Source: Myxococcales bacterium (GTDB taxonomy: Bacteria > Myxococcota > Polyangia > Fen-1088). Taken from it: 5,131 bases of DNA. A program made the translations under genes and the position numbers. The stretch lies in assembly GCA_003153875.1 (NCBI GenBank), contig PMBY01000426.1:6471-11601 (forward strand), written 5' to 3'. This document shows positions 1-5,131 of this stretch, piece by piece. The number at the start of each line of letters is the position of its first letter. Positions within the stretch are counted from its first letter, which is position 1. A model generated the notes under the pieces. That model did no database searches and had not been told where the DNA came from. It was given only the letters and a program-made list of their open reading frames with translations.

Positions 1-815
1 CGCAGAAGCGGCACCGACACGTCGAGAATGAGGTGGGTCTGGTCGTCGAGCCCGATGCGGTCGGCGGACTCCCACTCCTCCCAGCGCACCAGCTCGATCA
101 CCAACTCGATCTTCTTCTCGTCGCGCACCGCCGCCACGCCGAACATGTCCTTGATGTTGATGATGCCGACCCCACGCACCTCCATGTGGTGCTTGATCAG
201 CTCGGCCGCCCACCCCACCAGGATGTTGTGCGACGTGCGGCGCACCTCGACCAAATCGTCGGCCACCAGTCGGTGCCCGCGCATGATCAATTCCAGGGCC
301 GCCTCGGACTTGCCCACCCCGCTCTTGCCCATGAGCAACACACCGATGCCCAGGACATCCATGAGCACGCCATGGATGCTGGCCGAGGGCGCCAGCTCGC
401 GCTCGACGAAGGACTGCACGGCCTCGATTGCGACTGACGAGCGCAGCGGCGTGCGCAGCAGCGGCACGCCCAGGCGGTTGGCGGCATCGAGTAGCTCAGC
501 CGGAACATCAAGCCCCTTGGTGACGATGATGCAGGCGGGCTCGATGGCCATGAAGGTCTCGATGCCGTGTCGCGCTTCCTGGGGCGGCAAGCTGGCCAGG
601 TACGACAATTCGGTGGCGCCCAGAATCTGCACCCGCTCGGCTTGCACCTGGCGCACGAAACCCGCCAAGGCCAGACCCGGTTTCTGCACCCGGTTGACGG
701 CGATGCGCCGGCCCAGCCCGGCCTCCCCCGCCAGCAGCACCAGTCTAAGCCCCGCGCTCTCGCTCAAGAGAGAGCGCACCGTCAGAGTTGATGACAGCGC
801 TGTGGGGCCGGTCAA
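1..815 (-). CDS. hprK: HPr kinase/phosphorylase, C-terminal end missing (window edge)
   Basis: HprK phosphorylates the seryl site of the PTS phosphocarrier HPr with ATP or PPi and can remove it again, linking metabolic state to regulation; it is cytoplasmic. The window holds 271 codons of a family usually about 310-330 residues, so roughly the last 40-50 are off the left edge. Seen in the translation: an N-terminal domain (about residues 11-140) with QKPGLALAGF at 44-53, His148 in the HGVLMD segment, the Walker A loop GKSGVGKS at 163-170, HRLVADD at 181-187, and the family signature EVRGVGIINI at 212-221. No ATG precedes the conserved start. I chose TTG at 815-813 because it overlaps the ptsN stop as TTGA, has GAGGA nine bases upstream, and keeps the LTVRSLL strand. 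A GTG at 779-777 is in frame but would trim conserved residues and has no evident ribosome site. Family assignment is very secure; the start is moderate. Confidence 0.95.
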   Translation of the reverse strand, partial: MTGPTALSSTLTVRSLLSESAGLRLVLLAGEAGLGRRIAVNRVQKPGLALAGFVRQVQAERVQILGATELSYLASLPPQEARHGIETFMAIEPACIIVTKGLDVPAELLDAANRLGVPLLRTPLRSSVAIEAVQSFVERELAPSASIHGVLMDVLGIGVLLMGKSGVGKSEAALELIMRGHRLVADDLVEVRRTSHNILVGWAAELIKHHMEVRGVGIINIKDMFGVAAVRDEKKIELVIELVRWEEWESADRIGLDDQTHLILDVSVPLL

Positions 816-1273
816 TACTTGGCGTCCTCTTCTTCTATGGTCCTAAACATCGCGTCCCCGTCGGGCGCATCAATCAGTCGCTGGCGAAAGCCGGCATCGC
901 GAAACAGCCGCGACAGGCGCGCCAGCGCCTTCAAGTGAGCCCCGGTGGACGCCGTGGGCGCCACCAGCATAAACACGAGATGGGTGGGCTGGCCATCGAT
1001 GGAATCGAAATCCAGCCCCGCAACCGAACGTCCCAGCACACCCATGAGGCTGTCCACTGTGTCCAGCTTGCCATGCGGGATGGCGATGCCATCCCCAATG
1101 GCGGTCGAGGCCAGCAGCTCTCGTTCCTCGAGAGCACGCGCCAGCGCCACGGCATCGATTCCAGGCTGCACCTGGGCCAGATGTTGCGCCAACTCGGTGA
1201 GGACTTCGCTCTTGCTGGTCCCCCGCAAGGTCGGGATGACACAGTTCGAGTGAAGAAAATCGAGGACTTTCAT
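812..1273 (-). CDS. ptsN: PTS IIA-like nitrogen-regulatory protein (EIIA-Ntr)
   Basis: A 153-residue single-domain EIIA of the fructose/mannitol superfamily, the terminal phosphoacceptor of the regulatory PTS-Ntr chain. It carries no transporter domains and is expected in the cytoplasm. The phosphorylation site is visible as IPHGK with His67, preceded by STAIGDGIAI; the family's THLVFMLVAP strand is at about 98-106 and HLKALARLSRLF at 113-124. Length fits PtsN (about 150-160). The frame is open further upstream to an ATG at 1399, but that extension overlaps hpf. The start MKVLDFL at 1273 matches the family N-terminus and has GGAG five bases before it. It sits 34 nt after hpf and overlaps hprK by 4 nt, so it is probably cotranscribed. 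In proteobacteria, PtsN links PEP phosphoflux to nitrogen, potassium and envelope functions; which of these applies here cannot be read from the sequence. Confidence 0.95.
   Translation of the reverse strand: MKVLDFLHSNCVIPTLRGTSKSEVLTELAQHLAQVQPGIDAVALARALEERELLASTAIGDGIAIPHGKLDTVDSLMGVLGRSVAGLDFDSIDGQPTHLVFMLVAPTASTGAHLKALARLSRLFRDAGFRQRLIDAPDGDAMFRTIEEEDAKY
825..829 (-). promoter_or_regulatory. Ribosome binding site for hprK inside the end of ptsN
   Basis: GAGGA on the minus strand, nine bases before the proposed TTG start of hprK. It lies within the Glu-Glu-Asp codons at the end of ptsN. With the 4-nt stop/start overlap it suggests translational coupling. It is the main reason for preferring the TTG start. 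Confidence 0.5.
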
Positions 1274-1278
1274 CGGCG

Positions 1279-1282
1279 CTCC
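1279..1282 (-). promoter_or_regulatory. Ribosome binding site for ptsN
   Basis: GGAG on the minus strand, five bases before the ATG at 1273. It decides between this start and the longer in-frame ATG at 1399, which lies inside hpf. Confidence 0.5.
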
Positions 1283-1307
1283 GGCAAACCGGGGGCTATT
1301 TCCGCTC

Positions 1308-1919
1308 CTATGCTCCGGGAGCAGGGGCTCCAGTCTCAATGAGACCGTAGTTGCCATCTTTGCGGCGATATATGACCGAAATGGTCTTGCTGTCCACATC
1401 CGTGAACACCAGGAACTCCTTTTCTACAAGGTTGAGCTGCATTGCGGCATCCTCGACCGACATGATACGCACCTCGACGGTCCGCTCGCGCACCACGTGC
1501 CCCTTGGCCGCCGGCCCTTTGCCCTTGGCCTGGTCGGCCTGAGCGTCCTCGCCCGGCTGGGGCTCGAACGATTCCGACGTAATCACCGCCTGACGGATAG
1601 AGAAGCTGGGGCCGCCATGCGGCTTGTGCGTGCGGATCCTTTCCTTCCACTTGCGCACCTGGCGCTCGATGCGCGCCGCAGCCAGGTCGACCGACGAGTA
1701 CATGTCCTCGGTGGTCTCGCGCGCCTGCAAGACGATGCCGTTGGGCAGGGTCAAGGAAAACTCGGCGGTGTGGTTGTGGTTGCGTTCCACCGAAAAAGTC
1801 GCGTGGGCCGACAGAAGCTCACGCTGGAAATACTTACGGATCTTGTCCAGGCGTTCCTCCGCGTAGTCTCTGACCGCCGGGGAAGCCTCCATGTGACGGA
1901 ACGTCGTCGAAATCTGCAT
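1308..1919 (-). CDS. hpf: Long-form ribosome hibernation promoting factor (HPF/RaiA family)
   Basis: A 203-residue protein of the sigma-54 modulation/S30EA family. These proteins bind the small subunit near the decoding centre in starvation or stationary phase; long forms join two 70S ribosomes into inactive 100S dimers. Residues 1-97 form the S30EA domain (MQISTTFRHME start, basic KWKERIRTHK end). A low-complexity Gly/Ala/Gln/Lys linker spans about 98-140. Residues 141-195 form the C-terminal dimerisation domain, with VVRERTVEVRIMSVEDA, then FLVFTDVDSKTISVIYRRKDGNYGLIE. The C-terminal domain separates it from the short HPF (about 95 residues) found beside rpoN in enterobacteria. The start at 1919 has GGAG nine bases upstream. 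It lies 49 nt after rpoN and 34 nt before ptsN, so an operon with both is likely. Confidence 0.95.
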   Translation of the reverse strand: MQISTTFRHMEASPAVRDYAEERLDKIRKYFQRELLSAHATFSVERNHNHTAEFSLTLPNGIVLQARETTEDMYSSVDLAAARIERQVRKWKERIRTHKPHGGPSFSIRQAVITSESFEPQPGEDAQADQAKGKGPAAKGHVVRERTVEVRIMSVEDAAMQLNLVEKEFLVFTDVDSKTISVIYRRKDGNYGLIETGAPAPGA

Positions 1920-1928
1920 TCAGTTTGT

Positions 1929-1932
1929 CTCC
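1929..1932 (-). promoter_or_regulatory. Ribosome binding site for hpf
   Basis: GGAG on the minus strand, nine bases before the hpf ATG, within the 49-nt rpoN-hpf gap. I see no hairpin followed by a T-run in this gap, which is consistent with read-through from rpoN. Confidence 0.5.
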
Positions 1933-1968
1933 ATCCAAGGGGTTCTGTTTCGGCAGGTGGTGCAAAGG

Positions 1969-3486
1969 TTAGAAGACCTGCCGGCGCTTGCTGCTAGAAA
2001 GTATCTTCAACTGCTCGCGGTACTTGGCGACCGTGCGTCGCGCGATTTCGATGTTCTGGCCGCCAAGAAGTTCCACGATTTTCTGGTCGGAATGCGGACG
2101 CTTGACGTCCTCGCTGCTAATGATCTGCCTGATTTTCAGTTTGACCGCCTCAGACGCCATGTCATCACCCTCGCTGCGAGAGATTCCCGAATTGAAGAAG
2201 TACTTCAGCTCGAAGATGCCTTGCGGAGTGTGGACGTACTTGTTGGTGGTGACCCGAGAGACGGTCGATTCGTGCATGCCGATGTCTTCGGCCACGTCGC
2301 GCAAGATGAGCGGCTTCAAGTAGGCCGCCCCCTTCTCGAAGAACTCACGCTGGAAGCGCAAGATGGACTCGGTGACACGCACGATGGTGCGCTGGCGCTG
2401 CTGGATGGACCGGATCAGCCACTGGGCGCTGCGCAGGCGTTCCTGGATGTACTCGCGCGCCTTGGGGCCTTTGCTAAGCGCCTGCCGGTAGAAGTCCGAA
2501 ATCTTGAGCTTGGGAAGACCGTCGTCGTTGGCCACCACGAAGTATTTCTCCCCCACCTTCTGGATGTAGACGTCGGGCGTAATGTAGGTCGCTTCCTCGT
2601 CGGTGTACGCACTACCCGGCTTGGGGTCAAGCCCCATCACCACCTTGGCCGCTTCGTAGATCTCATCGAGCGGCTGGTTCAGATCCTTGGCGATGGGCGC
2701 GTAGTTCTTTTTTTCGAGGTTCCCCAGGTGCCTCGTGATCATGCCCACCACGATGTCGTCATCGGCGCCAATCAGGCGGGCCTGGATGAGAAGGCATTCC
2801 TGCAGAGTGCGCGCGGCCACGCCCGGGGGATCGAATTCTTGAACACGCCGCAGGACTTCTTCCGCCTGTTCCACCCCGACGCCCGCCTCTTCCGCGATCT
2901 CGTCAAGCGAGGCGTCCAGATATCCGTCCGGCGTCAGATTCCCGATGATGAGCAACGCCACCCGTTCCTCTGCCTCGGAGAAATTGCGCGACAACTTGAG
3001 CTGCCACTCAAGGTGGTCGAAGAGCGAGGTGCCCCTGGTCAGGGTGGCTTCCAAGGAGGGCAAATCCTCGGTGTTCGGCCGGTAGGTTGGCATAGGCGGG
3101 GCATTCGACTGGGACTCCAGATAGGTGTCCCAGTCAAAATCCGCAACCGCGTCTCCGGACCGGGAGTCGGGCTTGACCTCGGTCGTGGTGTCGATTTTGT
3201 CCTCGGAAGCTCTCGCCACCAAGATCTCGGTTTCGCCAATGCGTTCAGCTTCGGCTTCCGGCGCCGCAGCGGCGGACGGTGCCTCGCTGGTCGGCGAGGA
3301 AGGCTTCTGTTGTTCCGCAGCAATCTCGGCTGAGTCCTCCAACACCGGATTCTCGAGCAGCTCCTCGCGAACCACATCCACCAGCTCCATCCGAGAGAGC
3401 TGCAGCAGCTTGATGGCCTGCTGAAGCTGCGGCGTCATCACGAGCTGCTGCGACAGCTTCAGGTGCTGCTTGATCTCCATGGACAT
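1969..3486 (-). CDS. rpoN: RNA polymerase sigma-54 factor
   Basis: A full-length 505-residue sigma-54, which directs core RNA polymerase to -24/-12 promoters that need an AAA+ enhancer-binding activator to open. Region I is the Gln/Leu-rich start (residues 3-50: LKLSQQLVMTPQLQQAIKLL, then ELLENPVLE). Region II (about 51-140) is acidic, Ala/Ser/Pro-rich and variable. The core-binding domain follows (about 145-335, including FDPPGVAARTLQECL at 218-232). The DNA-binding part has a helix-turn-helix near 398-417 (DVAEDIGMHESTVSRVTTNK), and the diagnostic RpoN box ARRTVAKYRE is at 482-491, contacting the -24 element. All expected parts are intact. Start choice: ATG at 3486 has only a weak AGG 11 bases upstream; a second ATG at 3480 (MEIKQ) is equally plausible and drops two residues. 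It heads the hpf-ptsN-hprK set and diverges from ogt. The lptB gene often found just before rpoN in proteobacteria is absent. Confidence 0.97.
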   Translation of the reverse strand: MSMEIKQHLKLSQQLVMTPQLQQAIKLLQLSRMELVDVVREELLENPVLEDSAEIAAEQQKPSSPTSEAPSAAAAPEAEAERIGETEILVARASEDKIDTTTEVKPDSRSGDAVADFDWDTYLESQSNAPPMPTYRPNTEDLPSLEATLTRGTSLFDHLEWQLKLSRNFSEAEERVALLIIGNLTPDGYLDASLDEIAEEAGVGVEQAEEVLRRVQEFDPPGVAARTLQECLLIQARLIGADDDIVVGMITRHLGNLEKKNYAPIAKDLNQPLDEIYEAAKVVMGLDPKPGSAYTDEEATYITPDVYIQKVGEKYFVVANDDGLPKLKISDFYRQALSKGPKAREYIQERLRSAQWLIRSIQQRQRTIVRVTESILRFQREFFEKGAAYLKPLILRDVAEDIGMHESTVSRVTTNKYVHTPQGIFELKYFFNSGISRSEGDDMASEAVKLKIRQIISSEDVKRPHSDQKIVELLGGQNIEIARRTVAKYREQLKILSSSKRRQVF

Positions 3487-3596
3487 CGCGTCATCTACCT
3501 GCTGTCTGGGTCGCGTACTGTTTGGTTCAACGTTCGGCGCTGGGCTCTCCTCTTGATAGCATCGAGCAATGCGCCAGGGAAGGTAAAAGCCTCATG

Positions 3597-3612
3597 TGGT
3601 ACATGTATTGCT
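3597..3612 (+). promoter_or_regulatory. Candidate sigma-54 (-24/-12) promoter upstream of ogt
   Basis: The 16 bases read TGGTACATGTATTGCT. They match the sigma-54 consensus TGGCACGNNNNTTGCW at all but two of its defined positions (T for C after TGG, and A for G after AC), with GG at 3598-3599 and GC at 3610-3611 separated by exactly ten bases. Transcription would begin near 3623, almost at the proposed ogt start, so the message would have little or no leader unless ogt starts further in. No activator gene or clear enhancer site is visible in the window. The match is to a short motif and could be chance. Confidence 0.35.
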
Positions 3613-3619
3613 TGCAGCC

Positions 3620-3630
3620 ACTTGACAAGT
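3620..3630. repeat. 11-bp palindrome at the ogt start
   Basis: ACTTGACAAGT is a perfect inverted repeat (five-base arms around a central A) placed between the candidate promoter and the first codon proposed for ogt. Position and symmetry would suit a small operator, but no regulator is identifiable and a palindrome this short can occur by chance. Confidence 0.3.
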
Positions 3631-4182
3631 TTGACTCTCACTGTTCCACAGCGCCTCGTCGTCGAATCGCCAGTTGGCCGATTGCGTTTGGAAGCAACCG
3701 AATGCGGTCTTGTGTCTCTGAGCTGGACGCACCTACCTTTGCCTACCTCGCCCGTCGCCGGCGTGGATGATCGAGCGCGCGATTTTCTGGGCCAGGGAGC
3801 GGCCTGGCTGCGCGCCTATTTCTCCAGCCTTTCTCCTTTGCCGCCTCTGCCACCGCTGGTGGCATCCGGGACTAAATTCCAGAAGGCGGTGTGGCGCCGG
3901 CTCGTCGCTATCCCGCCGGGCACAACGACCACCTACGGCGAGATCGCAAGTGGGCTCCACATGCCAGGTGCTAGCCAGGCAGTGGGTCAGGCCGTCGGTG
4001 CCAATCCACTTCCCATTCTGATTCCTTGCCACCGAGTGCTCGCGGCGGGCGGCAAGCTGGGCGGCTACTCTTCAGGCCTGCGTCGCAAGCGCTGGCTCTT
4101 GGCTCACGAGGGGCTGGCGTGGAGTGGCTGCGGTTTGCCGGAAAACTCCGGGCCGAGGCAGGTCGGCCAGCGTGAGCGGTAG
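3631..4182 (+). CDS. ogt: Methylated-DNA-protein-cysteine S-methyltransferase (O6-alkylguanine alkyltransferase)
   Basis: Suicide repair protein that moves the alkyl group of O6-alkylguanine to its own cysteine. With the start used here it has 183 residues: an N-terminal strand region (VVESPVGRLRLEATECGL), a proline-rich loop near 68-77, and the C-terminal DNA-binding/catalytic domain from about residue 79 (GTKFQKAVWRRL, PPGTTTTYGEIA). The acceptor Cys133 lies in LIPCHRVL, followed by GGYSSGLRRKRWLLAHEG. About 20 extra residues follow the usual family end. The position normally held by the arginine finger (ARAVG) is Gln116 (SQAVG). The frame stays open upstream to an ATG at 3463 inside rpoN, but no in-frame ATG lies nearer. 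I use TTG at 3631 because homology begins just after it; TTG at 3622 is the alternative, and neither has a clear ribosome site. The first 40 codons after the start have about 55% G/C at the third position, against about 85% for the start of hprK. The family is certain, the start is not. Confidence 0.9.
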   Translation: MTLTVPQRLVVESPVGRLRLEATECGLVSLSWTHLPLPTSPVAGVDDRARDFLGQGAAWLRAYFSSLSPLPPLPPLVASGTKFQKAVWRRLVAIPPGTTTTYGEIASGLHMPGASQAVGQAVGANPLPILIPCHRVLAAGGKLGGYSSGLRRKRWLLAHEGLAWSGCGLPENSGPRQVGQRER

Positions 4183-4194
4183 CGTGAGCGGTAG
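4171..4194 (+). repeat. Tandem 12-bp duplication across the ogt stop codon
   Basis: CGTGAGCGGTAG occurs twice head to tail (4171-4182 and 4183-4194). The first copy encodes the last codons and the stop of ogt, so the second copy duplicates the stop just outside the gene. It looks like a recent small slippage duplication. Confidence 0.8.
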
Positions 4195-4372
4195 CGACCA
4201 GCGGAAAGCGGCCCGCGTGGGCGGCTCCCGTGAGCATGAGCGACCCGCGGCCCGCTCTCCGTCTTCCCGCAAAACGCCCACGAACTCGCTCACGCGTCTC
4301 GCCCACCCCCACGCGACCCGCGAGCCGCGACCCGGCCCACCCAGCGGCCCCGAATCTCCCGAAAGGCTCTGG
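4183..4372. other. GC-rich spacer between convergent ogt and pyrG
   Basis: No gene is supported in these 190 bases. Short overlapping open frames exist, but their translations are Arg/Pro/Ala-rich and resemble no family. I see small GC-rich inverted repeats, such as GAGCG at 4238-4242 with CGCTC at 4253-4257, but no hairpin followed by a T-run on either strand. A classical intrinsic terminator for either gene is therefore not evident. Confidence 0.6.
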
Positions 4373-5131
4373 CTACGCAAGCGCTGGCGGGCTGGGATCG
4401 GCTGCGGTCTGCGCTGAATGCCGCCGCTTGTCCGCGCGGGCCTGCATCGCGGCGCCGACGAAAGACCGGAACAGCGGGTGCGGCTGCTGCGGCCGCGACT
4501 TGAACTCGGGGTGAAACTGACAAGCCACGAAGTACGGGTGGTCGCGCAGTTCGATCATCTCGACCAGCTGCTCGTCGGGCGAAGCCCCAGAAATGAACAA
4601 CCCGGCCGCCACGAGCCTGTCTCGATAGTCATTGTTGACCTCGTAGCGGTGACGGTGCCGCTCTGAGATCTCGTTGGCCCCGTATGCCACTTCGGCGCGG
4701 GAGCCCGGTCGCAAGATGCAGGGCCACGCGCCCAGCCGCATGGTCGCGCCTTTGTCTACGATATTTCGCTGCTCGGGCAGAAGGTCGATGACCGGGTGGG
4801 CCGGCGTGGGCTCGAACTCCGTCGAGTTGGCCCCGCGCAGGCCCGCCACGTTGCGCGCGAATTCGATGACTGCGATCTGCATGCCCAGGCAGATGCCGAA
4901 GTACGGCACCGCGCGCTCGCGCGCGTAGCGGGCGGCCATGATCTTGCCCTCCGTGCCGCGGGTCCCGAAACCGGGAGCCACCAGGATGCCGTCGGCGGTG
5001 TCGAGACAGGAAGTGCCCTTGCGCTCGATCTCTTCCGAGTCGACGTGGCGCAGGTTCACCCGGCAGGCGTTTGCGATCCCACCGTGCATGATGGCCTCGT
5101 TGAGGCTCTTGTACGACTCGCCCAGCTCAAC
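4373..5131 (-). CDS. pyrG: CTP synthase, C-terminal glutamine amidotransferase domain (N-terminal half beyond window edge)
   Basis: CTP synthase makes CTP from UTP, ATP and glutamine, the last step of pyrimidine nucleotide synthesis. The window has the last 252 codons, in frame to the right edge; the N-terminal synthetase domain (about 290 residues in the family) is missing. Numbering from the first visible residue, the class I glutaminase domain shows [14 protein letters not shown] at 1-14, the oxyanion strand VAPGFGTRG at 51-59, the nucleophile Cys81 in GICLGMQ, NSTEF at 102-106, GATMRLG at 128-134, [11 protein letters not shown] at 157-167, and the His207/Glu209 pair in CQFHPEF. The oxyanion segment reads APGFG where E. 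coli has PGGFG. About 20 Arg/Ala/Pro-rich residues extend past the usual family end. It converges on ogt with a 190-base gap. Confidence 0.97.
   Translation of the reverse strand, partial: VELGESYKSLNEAIMHGGIANACRVNLRHVDSEEIERKGTSCLDTADGILVAPGFGTRGTEGKIMAARYARERAVPYFGICLGMQIAVIEFARNVAGLRGANSTEFEPTPAHPVIDLLPEQRNIVDKGATMRLGAWPCILRPGSRAEVAYGANEISERHRHRYEVNNDYRDRLVAAGLFISGASPDEQLVEMIELRDHPYFVACQFHPEFKSRPQQPHPLFRSFVGAAMQARADKRRHSAQTAADPSPPALA

Larger units (their letters stand above)
3487..3630. other. Divergent control region between rpoN and ogt
   Basis: This 144-base gap separates the two divergent genes and must hold at least the rpoN operon promoter. It is visibly less GC-rich than the flanking genes. 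On the plus strand it contains a sigma-54-like element and a short palindrome (listed separately) and an AGGGAAGG tract at 3576-3583. On the minus strand I find no convincing -35/-10 pair for rpoN; TTGTCA at 3629-3624 with a TACATG-like hexamer is spaced too closely (15 bases) to be persuasive. Confidence 0.6.

Noticed and set aside
28..846. Plus-strand open frame of 272 codons opposite hprK
   Set aside because: Ser/Arg/Thr/Met-rich antisense translation with no domain. The minus strand encodes HprK with an intact Walker A loop and signature.
812..1399. Longer ptsN start at the ATG at 1399
   Set aside because: It would add 42 residues overlapping hpf and unlike any PtsN N-terminus; the ATG at 1273 has both homology and a ribosome site.
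1957..3333. Long plus-strand open frame (458 codons) opposite rpoN
   Set aside because: It mirrors the rpoN codons. Its translation is a Leu/Val/Arg/Asp-rich composition typical of the antisense of a high-GC gene, with no family resemblance, while the minus-strand frame is a complete sigma-54.
3463..3630. Longer ogt start at the ATG at 3463
   Set aside because: It lies inside the rpoN 5' end on the opposite strand, and the extra 56 residues have no resemblance to the alkyltransferase N-terminus.
3622..3659. Sigma-70 promoter using TTGACA at 3622-3627
   Set aside because: No acceptable -10 hexamer occurs at 16-18 bases (TTCCAC and TCCACA there), and it would lie inside ogt.
4183..4372. Intrinsic terminator or small gene between ogt and pyrG
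   Set aside because: Only short GC-rich inverted repeats without a T-run, and open frames of biased composition with no recognisable product.
1..5131. Mobile elements, CRISPR arrays, tRNA or rRNA genes
   Set aside because: No transposase or integrase motif, no regularly spaced repeats and no tRNA-like cloverleaf found on reading both strands by eye.

Overview
This window holds six recognisable chromosomal genes of a high-GC bacterium. It most resembles a deltaproteobacterium, possibly from the Myxococcota. That placement rests on gene content: a sigma-54 gene followed by a long-form hibernation factor, a PTS-Ntr EIIA and an HPr kinase. It is an inference; betaproteobacteria carry a similar gene order.

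Layout. Positions 1-3486, all on the minus strand, read in transcription order as rpoN (sigma-54), hpf (long-form ribosome hibernation factor), ptsN (nitrogen-type EIIA) and hprK (HPr kinase/phosphorylase, cut off by the left edge). Gaps shrink along the set: 49 nt, then 34 nt, then a 4-nt TTGA overlap. This looks like one operon. Positions 3487-3630 are the divergent control region between rpoN and a plus-strand gene for O6-alkylguanine-DNA alkyltransferase (3631-4182). Positions 4183-4372 are a GC-rich spacer with no gene. The right end is the C-terminal glutaminase half of CTP synthase (pyrG, minus strand), convergent with ogt and cut off by the right edge.

How the genes work together. The rpoN operon joins alternative-sigma transcription, ribosome hibernation and regulatory (not sugar-transporting) PTS phosphorylation. 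HprK would phosphorylate HPr on serine, and EIIA-Ntr would receive phosphate through an HPr-type protein. Neither HPr nor enzyme I lies in the window. ogt and pyrG have no visible functional tie to the operon.

No new system is evident; this is mostly a conserved housekeeping neighbourhood. The points worth a second look are small: a good match to a sigma-54 (-24/-12) promoter just upstream of ogt and divergent from rpoN itself, a glutamine at the usual arginine-finger position of the alkyltransferase, a probable TTG start for hprK, and lower third-position GC at the start of ogt than in hprK.
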